Positions 7,511 through 16,908 are shown, counted from the first letter of the stretch. The stretch: DNA of 64,000 nt from Ruminococcoides sp052118065 (GCA_052118065.1 JBQKHY010000001.1:62001-126000), one strand, 5' to 3'. The notes: a model not told the origin generated them from the sequence alone. Made by a program: numbers and translations.

Positions 7511-8884
7511 ATGAACAAACAAAAAATCAACAATGAAGCAATTTACGATGCCCGTAAATTGGGTAAAGGCAAAATGGTTGTCCTTGGTTTGCAACATATG
7601 TTTGCAATGTTTGGTGCAACAGTAGTTGTACCACTGATTACAGGTCTTTCTGTGTCATCAACATTGCTTTTTGCAGGTCTGGGAACATTACTGTTTCACC
7701 TAATAACAAAGGGTAAAGTACCGGCATTCCTAGGTTCTTCATTTGCATTCCTTGCAGGGTATGCAACAATTGCACCTAAGGGTGAAGCAAACCTACTACC
7801 ATATGCTTGTTTTGGTGTAGCTTGTGCATCAGTTCTTTACTTTATTTTGTCAGCATTATTTAAAGCATTCGGTGCTCACCGAGTAATGAAATTTTTCCCA
7901 CCTATTGTAACAGGTCCGATTATCATTGCTATCGGTTTAACACTTGCACCATCAGCTATCAACAACTGTGAAAGTTCAGGTGACAATGCCGGTTTATCTT
8001 GGATAGTTGCTATTGTGGCAATTGCAATTATCATTATTTGTAACATCTTCGGTAAAGGTATGATTAAGATTATCCCTATTATCTGTGGTGTTCTTGGTTC
8101 ATATGTTGTAGCAGTTTGCTTAGGTTTAGTTGACTTTACTTCAGTTGCAAAGGCTGATTGGATTGGTCTACCATTTACATATGACCAAACAGTATTCAGC
8201 ATCTTTACAGGTGACACTGATTGGGGCTTAATTACAACATCAATTATCACAATTGTTCCTATTGCTCTTGCAACAATGGTTGAACATATCGGTGATATTT
8301 CTGCTATTTCATCAACAATCGGTAAGAACTGTATTGCTGATCCGGGTTTACACAGAACACTTCTTGGTGATGGTGCAGCAACACTTCTAGCAACACTATT
8401 CGGTGCACCTGCTAACACAACATATGGTGAAAACACAGGTGTTCTTAACCTTACAAAGGTATTTGACTCAAGAGTTATCAGAATTGCAGCATTCTTTGCA
8501 ATCCTATTCTCATTCTCACCAAAGTTTGCAGCTATCGTTACATCAATTCCATCAGCTACAGTTGGTGGTGTTTCACTAGTTCTATATGGTATGATTTCTT
8601 CTGTTGGTGTTAGAAACATTGTTGAAAACAAAATCGACTTTACAAGTATGAGAAATGTTCTTATTATGGCTATTATCCTTGTATTAGCTTTAGGTATTAC
8701 TTTCTCAACTGCCGGTAATATTTCTTTCACAATCGGTTCTGTAACAATTCAACTATCAGGTCTTGCAGTAGGTTCTCTAGTTGGTATTATCCTAAATGCT
8801 ATCATTCCTGGTAATGACTATAAGTTCCAAACTGATGAAGACTTAGGCGCTAACGAAATTCAAAAAGATACAAGAGAAATGTAA
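7511..8884 (+). CDS. Uracil/xanthine permease, NCS2 family
   Basis: The protein has 457 residues with about 12-14 hydrophobic segments. The NCS2 signature region is visible: 'GLQHMFAMFGATVVVPLITGL' spread over residues about 24-44, then 'PAFLGSSFAF', and the substrate-binding 'EHIGDISAISS' and 'GENTGVLNLTKVFDSRV'. The 'TTYGENTG' motif favours uracil carriers (UraA-like), but xanthine cannot be excluded. The start at ATG 7511 is chosen because AGGGAG sits 7 bases upstream; earlier ATGs at 7493 and 7505 lack a usable site. No separate promoter or pyrimidine-responsive leader was recognised. Confidence 0.9.
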   Translation: MNKQKINNEAIYDARKLGKGKMVVLGLQHMFAMFGATVVVPLITGLSVSSTLLFAGLGTLLFHLITKGKVPAFLGSSFAFLAGYATIAPKGEANLLPYACFGVACASVLYFILSALFKAFGAHRVMKFFPPIVTGPIIIAIGLTLAPSAINNCESSGDNAGLSWIVAIVAIAIIIICNIFGKGMIKIIPIICGVLGSYVVAVCLGLVDFTSVAKADWIGLPFTYDQTVFSIFTGDTDWGLITTSIITIVPIALATMVEHIGDISAISSTIGKNCIADPGLHRTLLGDGAATLLATLFGAPANTTYGENTGVLNLTKVFDSRVIRIAAFFAILFSFSPKFAAIVTSIPSATVGGVSLVLYGMISSVGVRNIVENKIDFTSMRNVLIMAIILVLALGITFSTAGNISFTIGSVTIQLSGLAVGSLVGIILNAIIPGNDYKFQTDEDLGANEIQKDTREM

Positions 8885-8922
8885 CTTTAGTATTACAATA
8901 TAAACTCAATACTAATCTATTA

Positions 8923-8947
8923 AACCTCCCTTAATGGGAGGTTTTTT
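8923..8947 (+). terminator. Intrinsic terminator after the uracil permease
   Basis: Stem CCTCCC/GGGAGG (8925-8930 with 8936-8941) is followed by six T. Confidence 0.9.
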
Positions 8948-9000
8948 GTTTGTAATTTTAATATTCATGATTTAAAAATAAAAAAGTTAATGTAATATAT

Positions 9001-9172
9001 TATACAGTATTGACAAAAATTACAATATAAATTATAATTTTATATATAAGATAGTGCATTTATAAAATAGTTTTTGCTACTTAGAAGGTGATTTTATGAA
9101 AAAAATAATTAGCTTATTTTTAGTATTTATGTTATTGGTTACTGTTGTTCCGTTTAATGCATTAGCTGATAC
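9001..9172 (+). repeat. Direct repeat copy 1: promoter, leader and signal-peptide region of an LRR gene
   Basis: These bases recur almost unchanged at 10965-11136, shifted by 1964 bases. They include the promoter, leader, ribosome binding site and the first about 26 codons. The two genes are therefore a tandem duplication that carried its regulatory region with it. Confidence 0.9.
9010..9038 (+). promoter_or_regulatory. Consensus sigma-A promoter of the first duplicated LRR gene
   Basis: TTGACA (9010-9015), 17 bases, TATAAT (9033-9038): a perfect consensus match. A leader of about 50 bases ends in AGAAGGTG before the ATG. Strong constitutive transcription is expected unless a factor binds here. 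Confidence 0.85.
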
Positions 9173-10889
9173 TGATAGTGCAGGCATAACAGTTGGTTTT
9201 GACTTAGGTAAGAATTTTCAAATTACTTATGATAAAACTTCAAAGACATTAACAGTTCAAGGTAAAGGATGTTTTGGCAAGTTAGGTTTTTCAGAGCTTT
9301 ACAATTATAATTTAGGTAATCCAATGTATTGGGATTGGAAAGAGGAGTACTTTCCACCAACAACTTATGCAGAAAATATTGTAATAGGTGAAGGAATAAC
9401 TGCAATTGGTGACTATATGTTTATTAATTCCTATAACGTAAAAAAAATTACTTTACCTAAAAGCCTGAAAAGAATCGGCAAAGCCTCATTTTTGAATTGT
9501 TTAAGTTTGCAAAAAATCATTGGTGGACAGAATGTTACCCAAATTGACGGTGGAGCTTTTTTATATTGTTCAGATATTAAGAATATTTCTTTCCCAAATC
9601 TTGTGAAAATTGATAATTCAAGGGTTCGTGTATTTACCGTTAGTGATGAAGCTGATGAATATTTGTGGTTATTAGAAAAGAGTTTTAGTGTAGGACCATT
9701 TGTGCATTGTAGAAATCTTGAAAGTATTTATATTCCAAAGGTAAAAAAACTTGCTGACAGAACATTCTTTGATTGTCCAAAGCTAAAGACAATTAACAAG
9801 AATAATAATTTAAATAATATTACAGATATGGGTGTATCTGTTTTTTATAATTGTAGAAGCCTAAAGAATATTTCTTTGCCGAAGATAAAGGCAGTAAAAA
9901 GCAGTGCATTGATAAAAAAAGGTGATAGAGGTGGAATTATACTTCCTAGTGGTGACTTGCATTGCGAAGGGGCTTTTGAAAATTGTTCATCATTAGAAAA
10001 AATTAATATTCCAAATGTAGAAGTCATTGGTAATAACTCATTTTACAATTGTAAAAACTTAAAAAGTATAAATAAGAATAACAGCCTTTCTAAACTGACT
10101 TATCTAGGTTCAGGTGTATTTGCAAAATGTGAAAAGTTAGAGAAGATTTCTTTGCCAAAGGTACAGCAACTAAAAATGACAAAGTATAAAGCAAGTGATT
10201 TACGGTTCTATAATGAACAACCAACTGACTTTTACTATGAGTGTATTAGTGATTTGCGTTCCTGTGACAGAGTTTATGGTACATTTGAAGGTTGTACAAG
10301 GTTAAAGAGCATTTCAGCTCCTAATGTTAAAACAGTAGGAGCAAGAACATTTTATAGTTGTAAAAGTTTAAAGAAGATTTCATTGTCAAAGGTAAAAGAA
10401 CTTGGTTCATCTGCATTCTTTAATTGTATTAATTTAACATCAGTTAATATGCCAAAGTTGCGTAATCTGCAAACAACAAAATGGACACAATTTAAACTTC
10501 TAAATGAAGGAACAGAAGATTTTCCTAAAAAGGTTAAGAGAAAGTATTATTATCGTGGTACATTTGAAAAGTGTGTTAAGCTAAAGAAAATAACATCATC
10601 TTCTTTGGCTAATGTTGGAAAGTATGATTTTAAAGATTGTACAAGACTAGAGAGTATTACTCTTGGCAAAAATCTAAAATCAATAGGAGATAGTGCATTT
10701 AATAACAACAGAAAGTTAAAGACTGTAAACATAAAATCAACAAAGTTGAGTAAAGTAGGGAAATCAGCATTTTCTAAAATTTATTCAAAAGCAAAGTTTA
10801 CTGTGCCAAAGAGTAAACTAAAGAAATACAAAAAGCTAATTAAAAGTAATGGAAAAGCTCCTAAAAATGTAAAATTCATAGCCAAATAA
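9096..10889 (+). CDS. Secreted BspA-type leucine-rich-repeat protein (duplicate 1)
   Basis: The protein has 597 residues. A signal peptide covers about residues 1-25 (KKIISLFLVFMLLVTVVPFN, then ALA). About a dozen LRR_5/BspA-like repeats follow, with cores such as 'FYNCRSLKNISLPKIK', 'FENCSSLEKINIPNVE' and 'FKDCTRLESITLGKNLKSI'. The last about 45 residues are very basic (KFTVPKSKLKKYKKLIKS), with no dockerin, LPXTG or SLH domain. Cell attachment may therefore be by charge. BspA-type proteins commonly bind host or bacterial surfaces; the partner here is unknown. The neighbour at 11060 is a paralogue with a nearly identical end. Confidence 0.88.
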   Translation: MKKIISLFLVFMLLVTVVPFNALADTDSAGITVGFDLGKNFQITYDKTSKTLTVQGKGCFGKLGFSELYNYNLGNPMYWDWKEEYFPPTTYAENIVIGEGITAIGDYMFINSYNVKKITLPKSLKRIGKASFLNCLSLQKIIGGQNVTQIDGGAFLYCSDIKNISFPNLVKIDNSRVRVFTVSDEADEYLWLLEKSFSVGPFVHCRNLESIYIPKVKKLADRTFFDCPKLKTINKNNNLNNITDMGVSVFYNCRSLKNISLPKIKAVKSSALIKKGDRGGIILPSGDLHCEGAFENCSSLEKINIPNVEVIGNNSFYNCKNLKSINKNNSLSKLTYLGSGVFAKCEKLEKISLPKVQQLKMTKYKASDLRFYNEQPTDFYYECISDLRSCDRVYGTFEGCTRLKSISAPNVKTVGARTFYSCKSLKKISLSKVKELGSSAFFNCINLTSVNMPKLRNLQTTKWTQFKLLNEGTEDFPKKVKRKYYYRGTFEKCVKLKKITSSSLANVGKYDFKDCTRLESITLGKNLKSIGDSAFNNNRKLKTVNIKSTKLSKVGKSAFSKIYSKAKFTVPKSKLKKYKKLIKSNGKAPKNVKFIAK

Positions 10890-10893
10890 ACAT

Positions 10894-10925
10894 AGCCTCC
10901 TATAGTAGTACTACTGTAGGAGGCT
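10894..10925 (+). terminator. Hairpin after the first duplicated LRR gene
   Basis: AGCCTCCTA (10894-10902) pairs with TAGGAGGCT (10917-10925), and the inner bases can extend the stem. The following T-run is short (TTT), so termination may be partial. The same hairpin arms recur after the second copy. Confidence 0.65.
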
Positions 10926-10964
10926 TTATGATTTAGATTTTAAGTATTATAATTACTAAATTAC

Positions 10965-11136
10965 TATACAGTATTGACAAAAATTACAATATAAATTATA
11001 ATTTTATATATAAGATAGTGCATTTATAAAATAGTTTTTGCTACTTAGAAGGTGATTTTATGAAAAAATTAATTAGCTTATTTTTAGTATTTATGTTATT
11101 GGTTACTGTTGTTCCATTTAATGCATTAGCTGATAC
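10965..11136 (+). repeat. Direct repeat copy 2: promoter, leader and signal-peptide region of an LRR gene
   Basis: This is the second copy of the 9001-9172 block and is nearly identical to it. The divergence inside the downstream genes, together with the sharply conserved ends, suggests selection or gene conversion at the borders. Confidence 0.9.
10974..11002 (+). promoter_or_regulatory. Consensus sigma-A promoter of the second duplicated LRR gene
   Basis: TTGACA (10974-10979), 17 bases, TATAAT (10997-11002), identical to the promoter of copy 1. Confidence 0.85.
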
Positions 11137-12814
11137 GGATGAAATAGAGATTAATGTTTACAGTAAGATTTTCAAGGCATTTTATAATAAATCTACTAAT
11201 ACCCTATCAATTACCGGTAAAGGTTTTTTTGATAGTGGAGTATCTTTTGGTGATTATAATAATGGAAATCCATTTTATTGGGATGAAATCGCATTAGATA
11301 ATACAAAAACAATTGTTATTTCTGAGGGTATTACCGGTATAGACGATTTTGCCTTTATTGGTTTTCAAAATGTTGAAACATTGATTCTTCCAAATTCAAT
11401 GAAACATATTGGAAAATGTGCTTTCTTTGATTTGATAAAATTAAAAAGTATTCAAGGTGGTAAAAATGTAACACAAATTGACGGTGGTGCATTTATGGAT
11501 TGTAAAAATCTTAAAAATATTTCTTTTCCAAATTTGCAAAAGCTAGATGATAATGAGGTTAAATTATTTTCCCATTATAATGGTTTTGAGGATGGGACGG
11601 ATGTTTGTCTTATCGGTGATTATTATAGTCCTTGGGTTTATGTAGGTGCGTTTATGCATTGTCAAAACTTAGAAAGTGTTTACATACCTAAAGTAAAAAA
11701 ATTTGGTGACAGAACATTCTTTGACTGTCAAAAGTTAAAGACAATAAATAAGAATAATATACTAAATAATGTTACAAGTTTGGGTATATCAGTATTTCAT
11801 AATTGTAAAAGCTTGAAAAATATTTCATTACCTAATGTTACCACATTAAATAGTGGTAGGGTTGTAGATGAAGATACTCTAAAGGGTAAGAAGTCTTTTA
11901 TTGAGGGTACATTTAGCAACTGTTATTCACTTGAAAGTGTCAATATTCCAAAGGCAAAAGTTATAGGTGCAGATACATTTTATCAATGTAAAAAATTGAA
12001 GAAAATAAATGCAAATAACAAACTTAATAATGTAACTTATCTTGGTGCAGGAGCATTTGCAAAATGTGAAAGTTTGGAAACTATCACATTGCCAAAAGTT
12101 GATGGATTGTATATGCTGAAATGGGCAGAGCATGATGTTACCGATATTACAAAAAATAGTGCCGGTCACTATTACGGTGAATTTGAATCACACTTTTTAG
12201 GATATAAATATCACGGCACATTTGAAGGTTGTACAAGGTTAAAGAGTATTTCAGTTCCTAATGTTAAAACAGTAGGAGCAAGAACATTTTATAGTTGTAA
12301 AAGTTTAAAGAAGATTTCATTGCCAAAGGTAAAAGAACTTGGTTCATCTGCGTTCTTTAACTGTACAAACTTGTCAACAGTAAATATTCCTAAATTAAAA
12401 AAGTTACATTCTTCTGCTTGGAAAGTATATAAGCAAAATCCTAATAAAAAGTATACTTTAATTGAAACACCGTATTATCGTGGAACATTTGAAAAGTGTG
12501 TTAAACTAAAGAAAATAACATCATCTTCTTTAGCTAATGTTGGTAGGTATGATTTTAAAGATTGTACAAGACTGGAGAGTATTACTCTTGGCAAAAATCT
12601 AAAATCAATAGGGGATAGTGCATTTAATAACAACAGAAAGTTAAAGTCAGTAAACATAAAATCAACAAAGTTGAGTAAAGTAGGAAAATCAGCATTTTCT
12701 AAAATTTATTCAAAAGCAAAGTTTACTGTGCCAAAGAGTAAACTAAAGAAATACAAAAAGCTAATTAAAAGTAATGGAAAAGCTCCAAAAAATGTAAAAT
12801 TCATAGCTAAATAA
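11060..12814 (+). CDS. Secreted BspA-type leucine-rich-repeat protein (duplicate 2)
   Basis: The protein has 584 residues and is a paralogue of the protein encoded at 9096. The signal peptide and the last about 200 residues are nearly identical, while the middle repeats differ in number, spacing and sequence. LRR_5-type cores ('FHNCKSLKNISLPNVT', 'FEKCVKLKKITSSSLANV') run through most of the chain, and the basic tail ends in KNVKFIAK as in copy 1. There is no dockerin, so unlike the LRR protein at 1441 it is not expected to join a scaffoldin complex. The ATG has AGAAGGTG upstream. Role inferred: adhesion or surface binding, perhaps with a diversified ligand-binding middle. Confidence 0.88.
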   Translation: MKKLISLFLVFMLLVTVVPFNALADTDEIEINVYSKIFKAFYNKSTNTLSITGKGFFDSGVSFGDYNNGNPFYWDEIALDNTKTIVISEGITGIDDFAFIGFQNVETLILPNSMKHIGKCAFFDLIKLKSIQGGKNVTQIDGGAFMDCKNLKNISFPNLQKLDDNEVKLFSHYNGFEDGTDVCLIGDYYSPWVYVGAFMHCQNLESVYIPKVKKFGDRTFFDCQKLKTINKNNILNNVTSLGISVFHNCKSLKNISLPNVTTLNSGRVVDEDTLKGKKSFIEGTFSNCYSLESVNIPKAKVIGADTFYQCKKLKKINANNKLNNVTYLGAGAFAKCESLETITLPKVDGLYMLKWAEHDVTDITKNSAGHYYGEFESHFLGYKYHGTFEGCTRLKSISVPNVKTVGARTFYSCKSLKKISLPKVKELGSSAFFNCTNLSTVNIPKLKKLHSSAWKVYKQNPNKKYTLIETPYYRGTFEKCVKLKKITSSSLANVGRYDFKDCTRLESITLGKNLKSIGDSAFNNNRKLKSVNIKSTKLSKVGKSAFSKIYSKAKFTVPKSKLKKYKKLIKSNGKAPKNVKFIAK

Positions 12815-12818
12815 ATAT

Positions 12819-12847
12819 AGCCTCCTATAGTTATACTGTAGGAGGCT
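12819..12847 (+). terminator. Hairpin after the second duplicated LRR gene
   Basis: AGCCTCCTA (12819-12827) pairs with TAGGAGGCT (12839-12847), the same arms as after copy 1, followed by only TTT. The convergent rex terminator lies a few bases beyond. Confidence 0.65.
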
Positions 12848-12858
12848 TTATGTTGCAG

Positions 12859-12891
12859 AAAAATAGGGCAGAAAGTAAAATTTCTGCCCTA
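12859..12891 (-). terminator. Intrinsic terminator of the acn-icd-rex operon
   Basis: On the minus strand an 11-bp stem (12881-12891 with 12864-12874, TAGGGCAGAAA and complement) and a 6-base loop are followed by a T-run (A-run 12859-12863 on the plus strand). Confidence 0.85.
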
Positions 12892-12895
12892 ATAA

Positions 12896-13555
12896 TTATT
12901 CTTCAGTTTTTTCTTCTGATTTTAATTTTTCGTTCATTCTATATGAGAGAGTCATTAAGCTATCTGTCATATGAACATTCTCAACAACAGTATCACTGTA
13001 TTTTCTGGCAATATCAAAGTGAGAGAAATTCCAATATGCCTTAATTCCACAGTTATAAAGTCTGTCAATAATAGTTGCAACACTTTGTCTTGGAATACAT
13101 AGCATAGCTATTGAAATATCATTGTTCTTGATAAATTCATCAACTTGTGACTCAGGCATAACCTCAATATCATTAATCTTTGTACCGATAATATTAGGGT
13201 TAGTCTCAAAGATACCCTTAATATTAAAGCCTCTTTCAGCAAAGTTAATGTGAAGTGCAACTGCTTTACCAAGGTTACCTGCACCAAGAATAATAGCATT
13301 GTTTACCTTGTTAAGTCCAAGGATGTTTTCCATTTCACTTTTTAGAAATGAGATACTGTATCCATAACCTTGCTGACCAAAACCACCAAAGCAGTTAAAG
13401 TCCTGTCTAATCTGACTGGCAGTAACATTCATCAGTTCAGCAAGTTTACCTGAGCTTATTCTCTGTTCTCCACTATCAGCAAGTTCCGAGATAAATCTGT
13501 AATATCTGGGAAGTCTTCTGATAACAGACATAGAAATCTTATTACTTTTTGGCAC
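12896..13555 (-). CDS. rex: Redox-sensing transcriptional repressor Rex
   Basis: The protein has 219 residues. The N-terminal winged helix ('SVIRRLPRYYRFI', 'ASQIRQDFNCFGGFGQQGYGY') is typical of Rex, and the Rossmann domain carries 'ILGAGNLGKAV' (about residues 86-96) for NAD(H) binding. Rex represses fermentation and redox genes and leaves DNA when NADH rises. The GTG at 13555 is preferred to the GTG at 13567 because AAAGGTGG then has normal spacing, and the protein then begins as Rex usually does (MPKSNKISMSVIRR). It is the last gene of a unit with aconitase and isocitrate dehydrogenase. A Rex-like palindrome sits at that unit's promoter, which suggests autoregulation. Confidence 0.92.
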   Translation of the reverse strand: MPKSNKISMSVIRRLPRYYRFISELADSGEQRISSGKLAELMNVTASQIRQDFNCFGGFGQQGYGYSISFLKSEMENILGLNKVNNAIILGAGNLGKAVALHINFAERGFNIKGIFETNPNIIGTKINDIEVMPESQVDEFIKNNDISIAMLCIPRQSVATIIDRLYNCGIKAYWNFSHFDIARKYSDTVVENVHMTDSLMTLSYRMNEKLKSEEKTEE

Positions 13556-13574
13556 TACTAATGCCACCTTTCAA

Positions 13575-14783
13575 TTAAAGAATTGCCTTTAGTCTTTCGT
13601 TAACAGCAACAAGGAATTCCTCTGTGTTTACTTTCTTCTTGTTTTCAAGAGTAGATAGTAGGTAAAGGTCACCTGTCATTACACCGTCTTCAATAGTTGT
13701 GATTGTAGCTTTTTCAAGCTTATCAGCAAAGTCACATAGTTCCGGAATAGAGTCTAGTTCGCCTCTCTTGCGAAGAGCACCTGTCCAAGCAAATAGTGTA
13801 GCAACACTGTTTGTTGATGTTTCTTCACCCTTTAGGTGCTTGTAGTAGTGACGCTGAACAGTACCGTGAGCTGCTTCATATTCATAAATACCTTCAGGAG
13901 AAACTAGTACTGATGTCATCATAGCAAGTGAGCCGAATGCAGTAGCAATCATATCACTCATAACATCACCATCATAGTTCTTACAAGCCCAAATGTAGCC
14001 GCCTTCTGAACGGATAACTCTTGCAACAGCATCATCAATTAGTGTGTAGAAGTATTCAATACCTGCTTCTTCAAACTTTTCTTTGTATTCATTGTCGAAG
14101 ATTTCCTGGAAAATATCCTTAAATGTATGGTCATACTTTTTGCTGATTGTATCCTTAGTAGCAAACCAAATGTCCTGCTTTAGGTCAAGTGCATAGTTGA
14201 AACATGCTCTTGCAAAAGAAGAAATTGAGCTGTCTAGGTTGTGCATACCCTGAATAACACCGTCACCCTTAAAGTCGTGAATTAGTGAAGTTTCAGTTGT
14301 GCCATCAGGCTTAGTAACAAGAAGTTCAGCCTTTGAACCACCCTTAACAACCATTTCTGTATTCTTATAAACATCACCGTAAGCATGTCTTGCAATAGTG
14401 ATTGGCTTTTTCCATGTTGGAATATATGGTGTGATACCCTTAACAATAATTGGTGAACGGAATACTGTACCGTCAAGAATTGCTCTGATTGTACCGTTAG
14501 GTGACTTCCACATTTCCTTTAGGTCATATTCTGTCATTCTTGCAGCATTAGGTGTAATAGTAGCACACTTAACTGCAACACCGTACTTCTTAGTTGCTTC
14601 TGCTGAGTCAACAGTTACTTGGTCGTTAGTAGCATTTCTGTTTTCAAGACCTAGGTCATAGTATTCTGTCTTTAGGTCAACATATGGAGTGATAAGAATA
14701 TCCTTAATCATTTTCCAAATGATTCTTGTCATTTCGTCGCCATCCATCTCAACTAATGGAGTGGTCATAGGAATTTTAGCCAT
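13575..14783 (-). CDS. icd: NADP-dependent isocitrate dehydrogenase, eukaryote-like homodimeric type
   Basis: The protein has 402 residues. It oxidises isocitrate to 2-oxoglutarate, the oxidative route to glutamate. 'PLVEMDGDEMTRIIWKMIK' at the N-terminus, 'TITPNAARMTEYDLKEMWKSPNGT' and 'ENRNATNDQVT' place it in the eukaryote-like subfamily II rather than the E. coli Icd type. The metal-binding Asp lie in 'NYDGDVMSD', and 'GTVQRHYYKHL' fits NADP binding. The gene lies 81 bases after acn and 19 bases before rex on the same strand, with GGAGAA before its ATG. A citrate synthase gene is not in the window. Confidence 0.93.
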   Translation of the reverse strand: MAKIPMTTPLVEMDGDEMTRIIWKMIKDILITPYVDLKTEYYDLGLENRNATNDQVTVDSAEATKKYGVAVKCATITPNAARMTEYDLKEMWKSPNGTIRAILDGTVFRSPIIVKGITPYIPTWKKPITIARHAYGDVYKNTEMVVKGGSKAELLVTKPDGTTETSLIHDFKGDGVIQGMHNLDSSISSFARACFNYALDLKQDIWFATKDTISKKYDHTFKDIFQEIFDNEYKEKFEEAGIEYFYTLIDDAVARVIRSEGGYIWACKNYDGDVMSDMIATAFGSLAMMTSVLVSPEGIYEYEAAHGTVQRHYYKHLKGEETSTNSVATLFAWTGALRKRGELDSIPELCDFADKLEKATITTIEDGVMTGDLYLLSTLENKKKVNTEEFLVAVNERLKAIL

Positions 14784-14821
14784 AGTAATTCTCCTTCTTA
14801 TGTATTTAGTTATAGTTTAAT

Positions 14822-14853
14822 GAAAACCTATCTTCCTTAGAAAATAGGTTTTC
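14822..14853 (-). other. Intercistronic hairpin between acn and icd
   Basis: GAAAACCTAT (14822-14831) and ATAGGTTTTC (14844-14853) form a 10-bp stem with a 12-base loop. There is no clear T-run on the minus strand. It may tune the relative levels of aconitase and isocitrate dehydrogenase mRNA. Confidence 0.55.
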
Positions 14854-14864
14854 AATATGTACAA

Positions 14865-16796
14865 TTAGCCGTTTTCTTTTGTGTAGTTTAGTAGACCACC
14901 GGCAATGATGATTGCCTTTGTTCTATCTGTTAGTTCACACTTAGCCATAATTTCTTCACCGGTAGTTTTGTTAACAACCTTAACATCTCCACCGTTAGCA
15001 ATTATATCCTTAACATCAGGTAGTGTGATTTCATCATTTAGGTTAATCTTGTCATAGTCAGCTTCATTACAGAATTCAAGTGGTAGAATACCGGCATTGA
15101 TTAGGTTTGCTCTGTGAATTCTAGCAAATGACTTAACTAGTACTGCCTTAACACCTAGGTATAAAGGTGCAAGTGCTGCATGTTCTCTTGAAGAACCTTG
15201 ACCGTAGTTAGCACCACCAACAATAATTGATGAACCTAGTTCTTTTGCTCTCTTAGGGAACTCAGGGTCACATACAGTAAAGCAATGCTGACTGATAGCA
15301 GGGATATTTGAACGAAGTGGAAGAATCTTTGCACCTGCAGGCATAATGTGGTCAGTTGTAATGTTGTCCTCAACCTTTAATGCACAAGTAGCATTGATTG
15401 TTTCTTCCAGTGGAGTTGTTTCTGGGAAAGGCTTAATGTTTGGTCCTCTTAGTACTTCAATGTTGTCCATTTCTTCAACAGGAGCCGGATCAATAACCAT
15501 ATTGTCATTGATAAGGAACTTTTCAGGCATTTCAACTGTGTAACCTTCGCCAAGTGTTGTAGGGTCAGTAAATACACCTGTTAGTGCTGATACAGCAGCA
15601 GTTTCAGGAGATACTAGGTAGATCTGACCATCCTTAGTACCTGAACGACCTAGGAAGTTTCTGTTAAATGTTCTTAGAGAAATACCCTTTGAGTTAGGTG
15701 ACTGACCCATACCGATACATGGACCACAAGCTGATTCAAGAATTCTTGCACCGGCAGCAATTAAGTCACCTAAAGCACCATTAAGAGCTAACATATTGAA
15801 TACTTGCTTTGAACCGGGAGCAATTGCAAGTGAAACATTTTCAGCAACAGTTTTGCCCTTTAGAATATGAGCAACTGTCATTAAATCTCTGTATGATGAG
15901 TTTGTACAAGAACCGATACAAACCTGATCTACCTTTTGACCTGCAAGACTTTCAATAGTCTTAATGTTATCAGGAGAATGAGGACAAGCAGCCATTGGCT
16001 TTAGTGTTGATAAATCAATATCAATAACTTCATCATAAACTGCATCTTCATCAGGAGTTAGTTCTACCCAATCTTCTTCTCTGCCCTGAGCCTTTAGGAA
16101 CTGACGAGTTAGTTCATCAGAAGGGAAGATAGAAGTAGTAGCACCAAGTTCAGCACCCATATTTGTGATTGTTGCTCTTTCAGGAACTGAAAGTGTCTTA
16201 ACACCTTCACCACCGTATTCAACAATCTTGCCAACGCCACCCTTAACAGACATAATTCTTAGAACTTCAAGAATAATATCCTTAGCAGCAACCCAAGGCT
16301 GTAGCTTACCTGTTAGGTTTACTCTTACCATCTTAGGCATTGTGATGTAATAAGCACCACCACCCATAGCAACTGCAACATCAAGTCCACCGGCACCCAT
16401 AGCAAGCATACCGATACCACCACCTGTTGGTGTGTGTGAGTCAGAACCGATAAGAGTTTTACCAGGCTTACCGAATCTTTCTAGATGTACCTGGTGACAA
16501 ATACCATTACCGGGCTTACTAAAATAAATACCATGTTTCTTACAAACAGACTGAATGAATCTGTGGTCATCAGCATTTTCAAAACCTGTCTGTAGAGTAT
16601 TATGGTCAATATATGCAACAGACTTTTCTGTTTTAACTCTTGGAACACCCATTGCCTCAAATTCCAGGTATGCCATTGTACCTGTAGCATCTTGAGTCAG
16701 TGTCTGGTCAATTCTTAGGCCAATGTCTGTGCCTTTAACCATTTCACCATCAACAATGTGTTCTTTAATGATTTTTTCTGCGAGTGTGTAACCCAT
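14865..16796 (-). CDS. acn: Aconitate hydratase
   Basis: The protein has 643 residues, the shorter clostridial aconitase type rather than the about 900-residue AcnA. It interconverts citrate and isocitrate with a [4Fe-4S] cluster. Cluster ligands are visible in 'VCIGSCTNSSYRD' and 'SACGPCIGMG'. 'GSDSHTPTGGG' and the swivel-domain 'GGANYGQGSSREHAALAP' are also family hallmarks. The start is the ATG at 16796, preceded on its strand by AAAAGGAGAC. It is the first gene of the acn-icd-rex unit and is driven by a strong promoter overlapped or abutted by a Rex-like site. Confidence 0.93.
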   Translation of the reverse strand: MGYTLAEKIIKEHIVDGEMVKGTDIGLRIDQTLTQDATGTMAYLEFEAMGVPRVKTEKSVAYIDHNTLQTGFENADDHRFIQSVCKKHGIYFSKPGNGICHQVHLERFGKPGKTLIGSDSHTPTGGGIGMLAMGAGGLDVAVAMGGGAYYITMPKMVRVNLTGKLQPWVAAKDIILEVLRIMSVKGGVGKIVEYGGEGVKTLSVPERATITNMGAELGATTSIFPSDELTRQFLKAQGREEDWVELTPDEDAVYDEVIDIDLSTLKPMAACPHSPDNIKTIESLAGQKVDQVCIGSCTNSSYRDLMTVAHILKGKTVAENVSLAIAPGSKQVFNMLALNGALGDLIAAGARILESACGPCIGMGQSPNSKGISLRTFNRNFLGRSGTKDGQIYLVSPETAAVSALTGVFTDPTTLGEGYTVEMPEKFLINDNMVIDPAPVEEMDNIEVLRGPNIKPFPETTPLEETINATCALKVEDNITTDHIMPAGAKILPLRSNIPAISQHCFTVCDPEFPKRAKELGSSIIVGGANYGQGSSREHAALAPLYLGVKAVLVKSFARIHRANLINAGILPLEFCNEADYDKINLNDEITLPDVKDIIANGGDVKVVNKTTGEEIMAKCELTDRTKAIIIAGGLLNYTKENG

Positions 16797-16879
16797 GTTT
16801 TTAGTCTCCTTTTAGTTAAATTTTCTCGTAATCTCCTTATTGTAAGAAAATTCTAATAACAAGAATAAAATATAATTTA

Positions 16880-16908
16880 ATTATACAATAAATTTGTGAT
16901 TTTATCAA
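16880..16908 (-). promoter_or_regulatory. Sigma-A promoter of the acn-icd-rex operon
   Basis: Read on the minus strand: TTGATA (16908-16903), 17 bases, TATAAT (16885-16880). It is about 80 bases upstream of the acn start. Confidence 0.8.

Noticed and set aside
7876..8730. 284-residue open frame on the minus strand inside the uracil permease gene
   Set aside because: It is antisense to a clearly coding gene, has no ribosome binding site, and its composition mirrors the opposite strand's codon pattern. It is a shadow frame.
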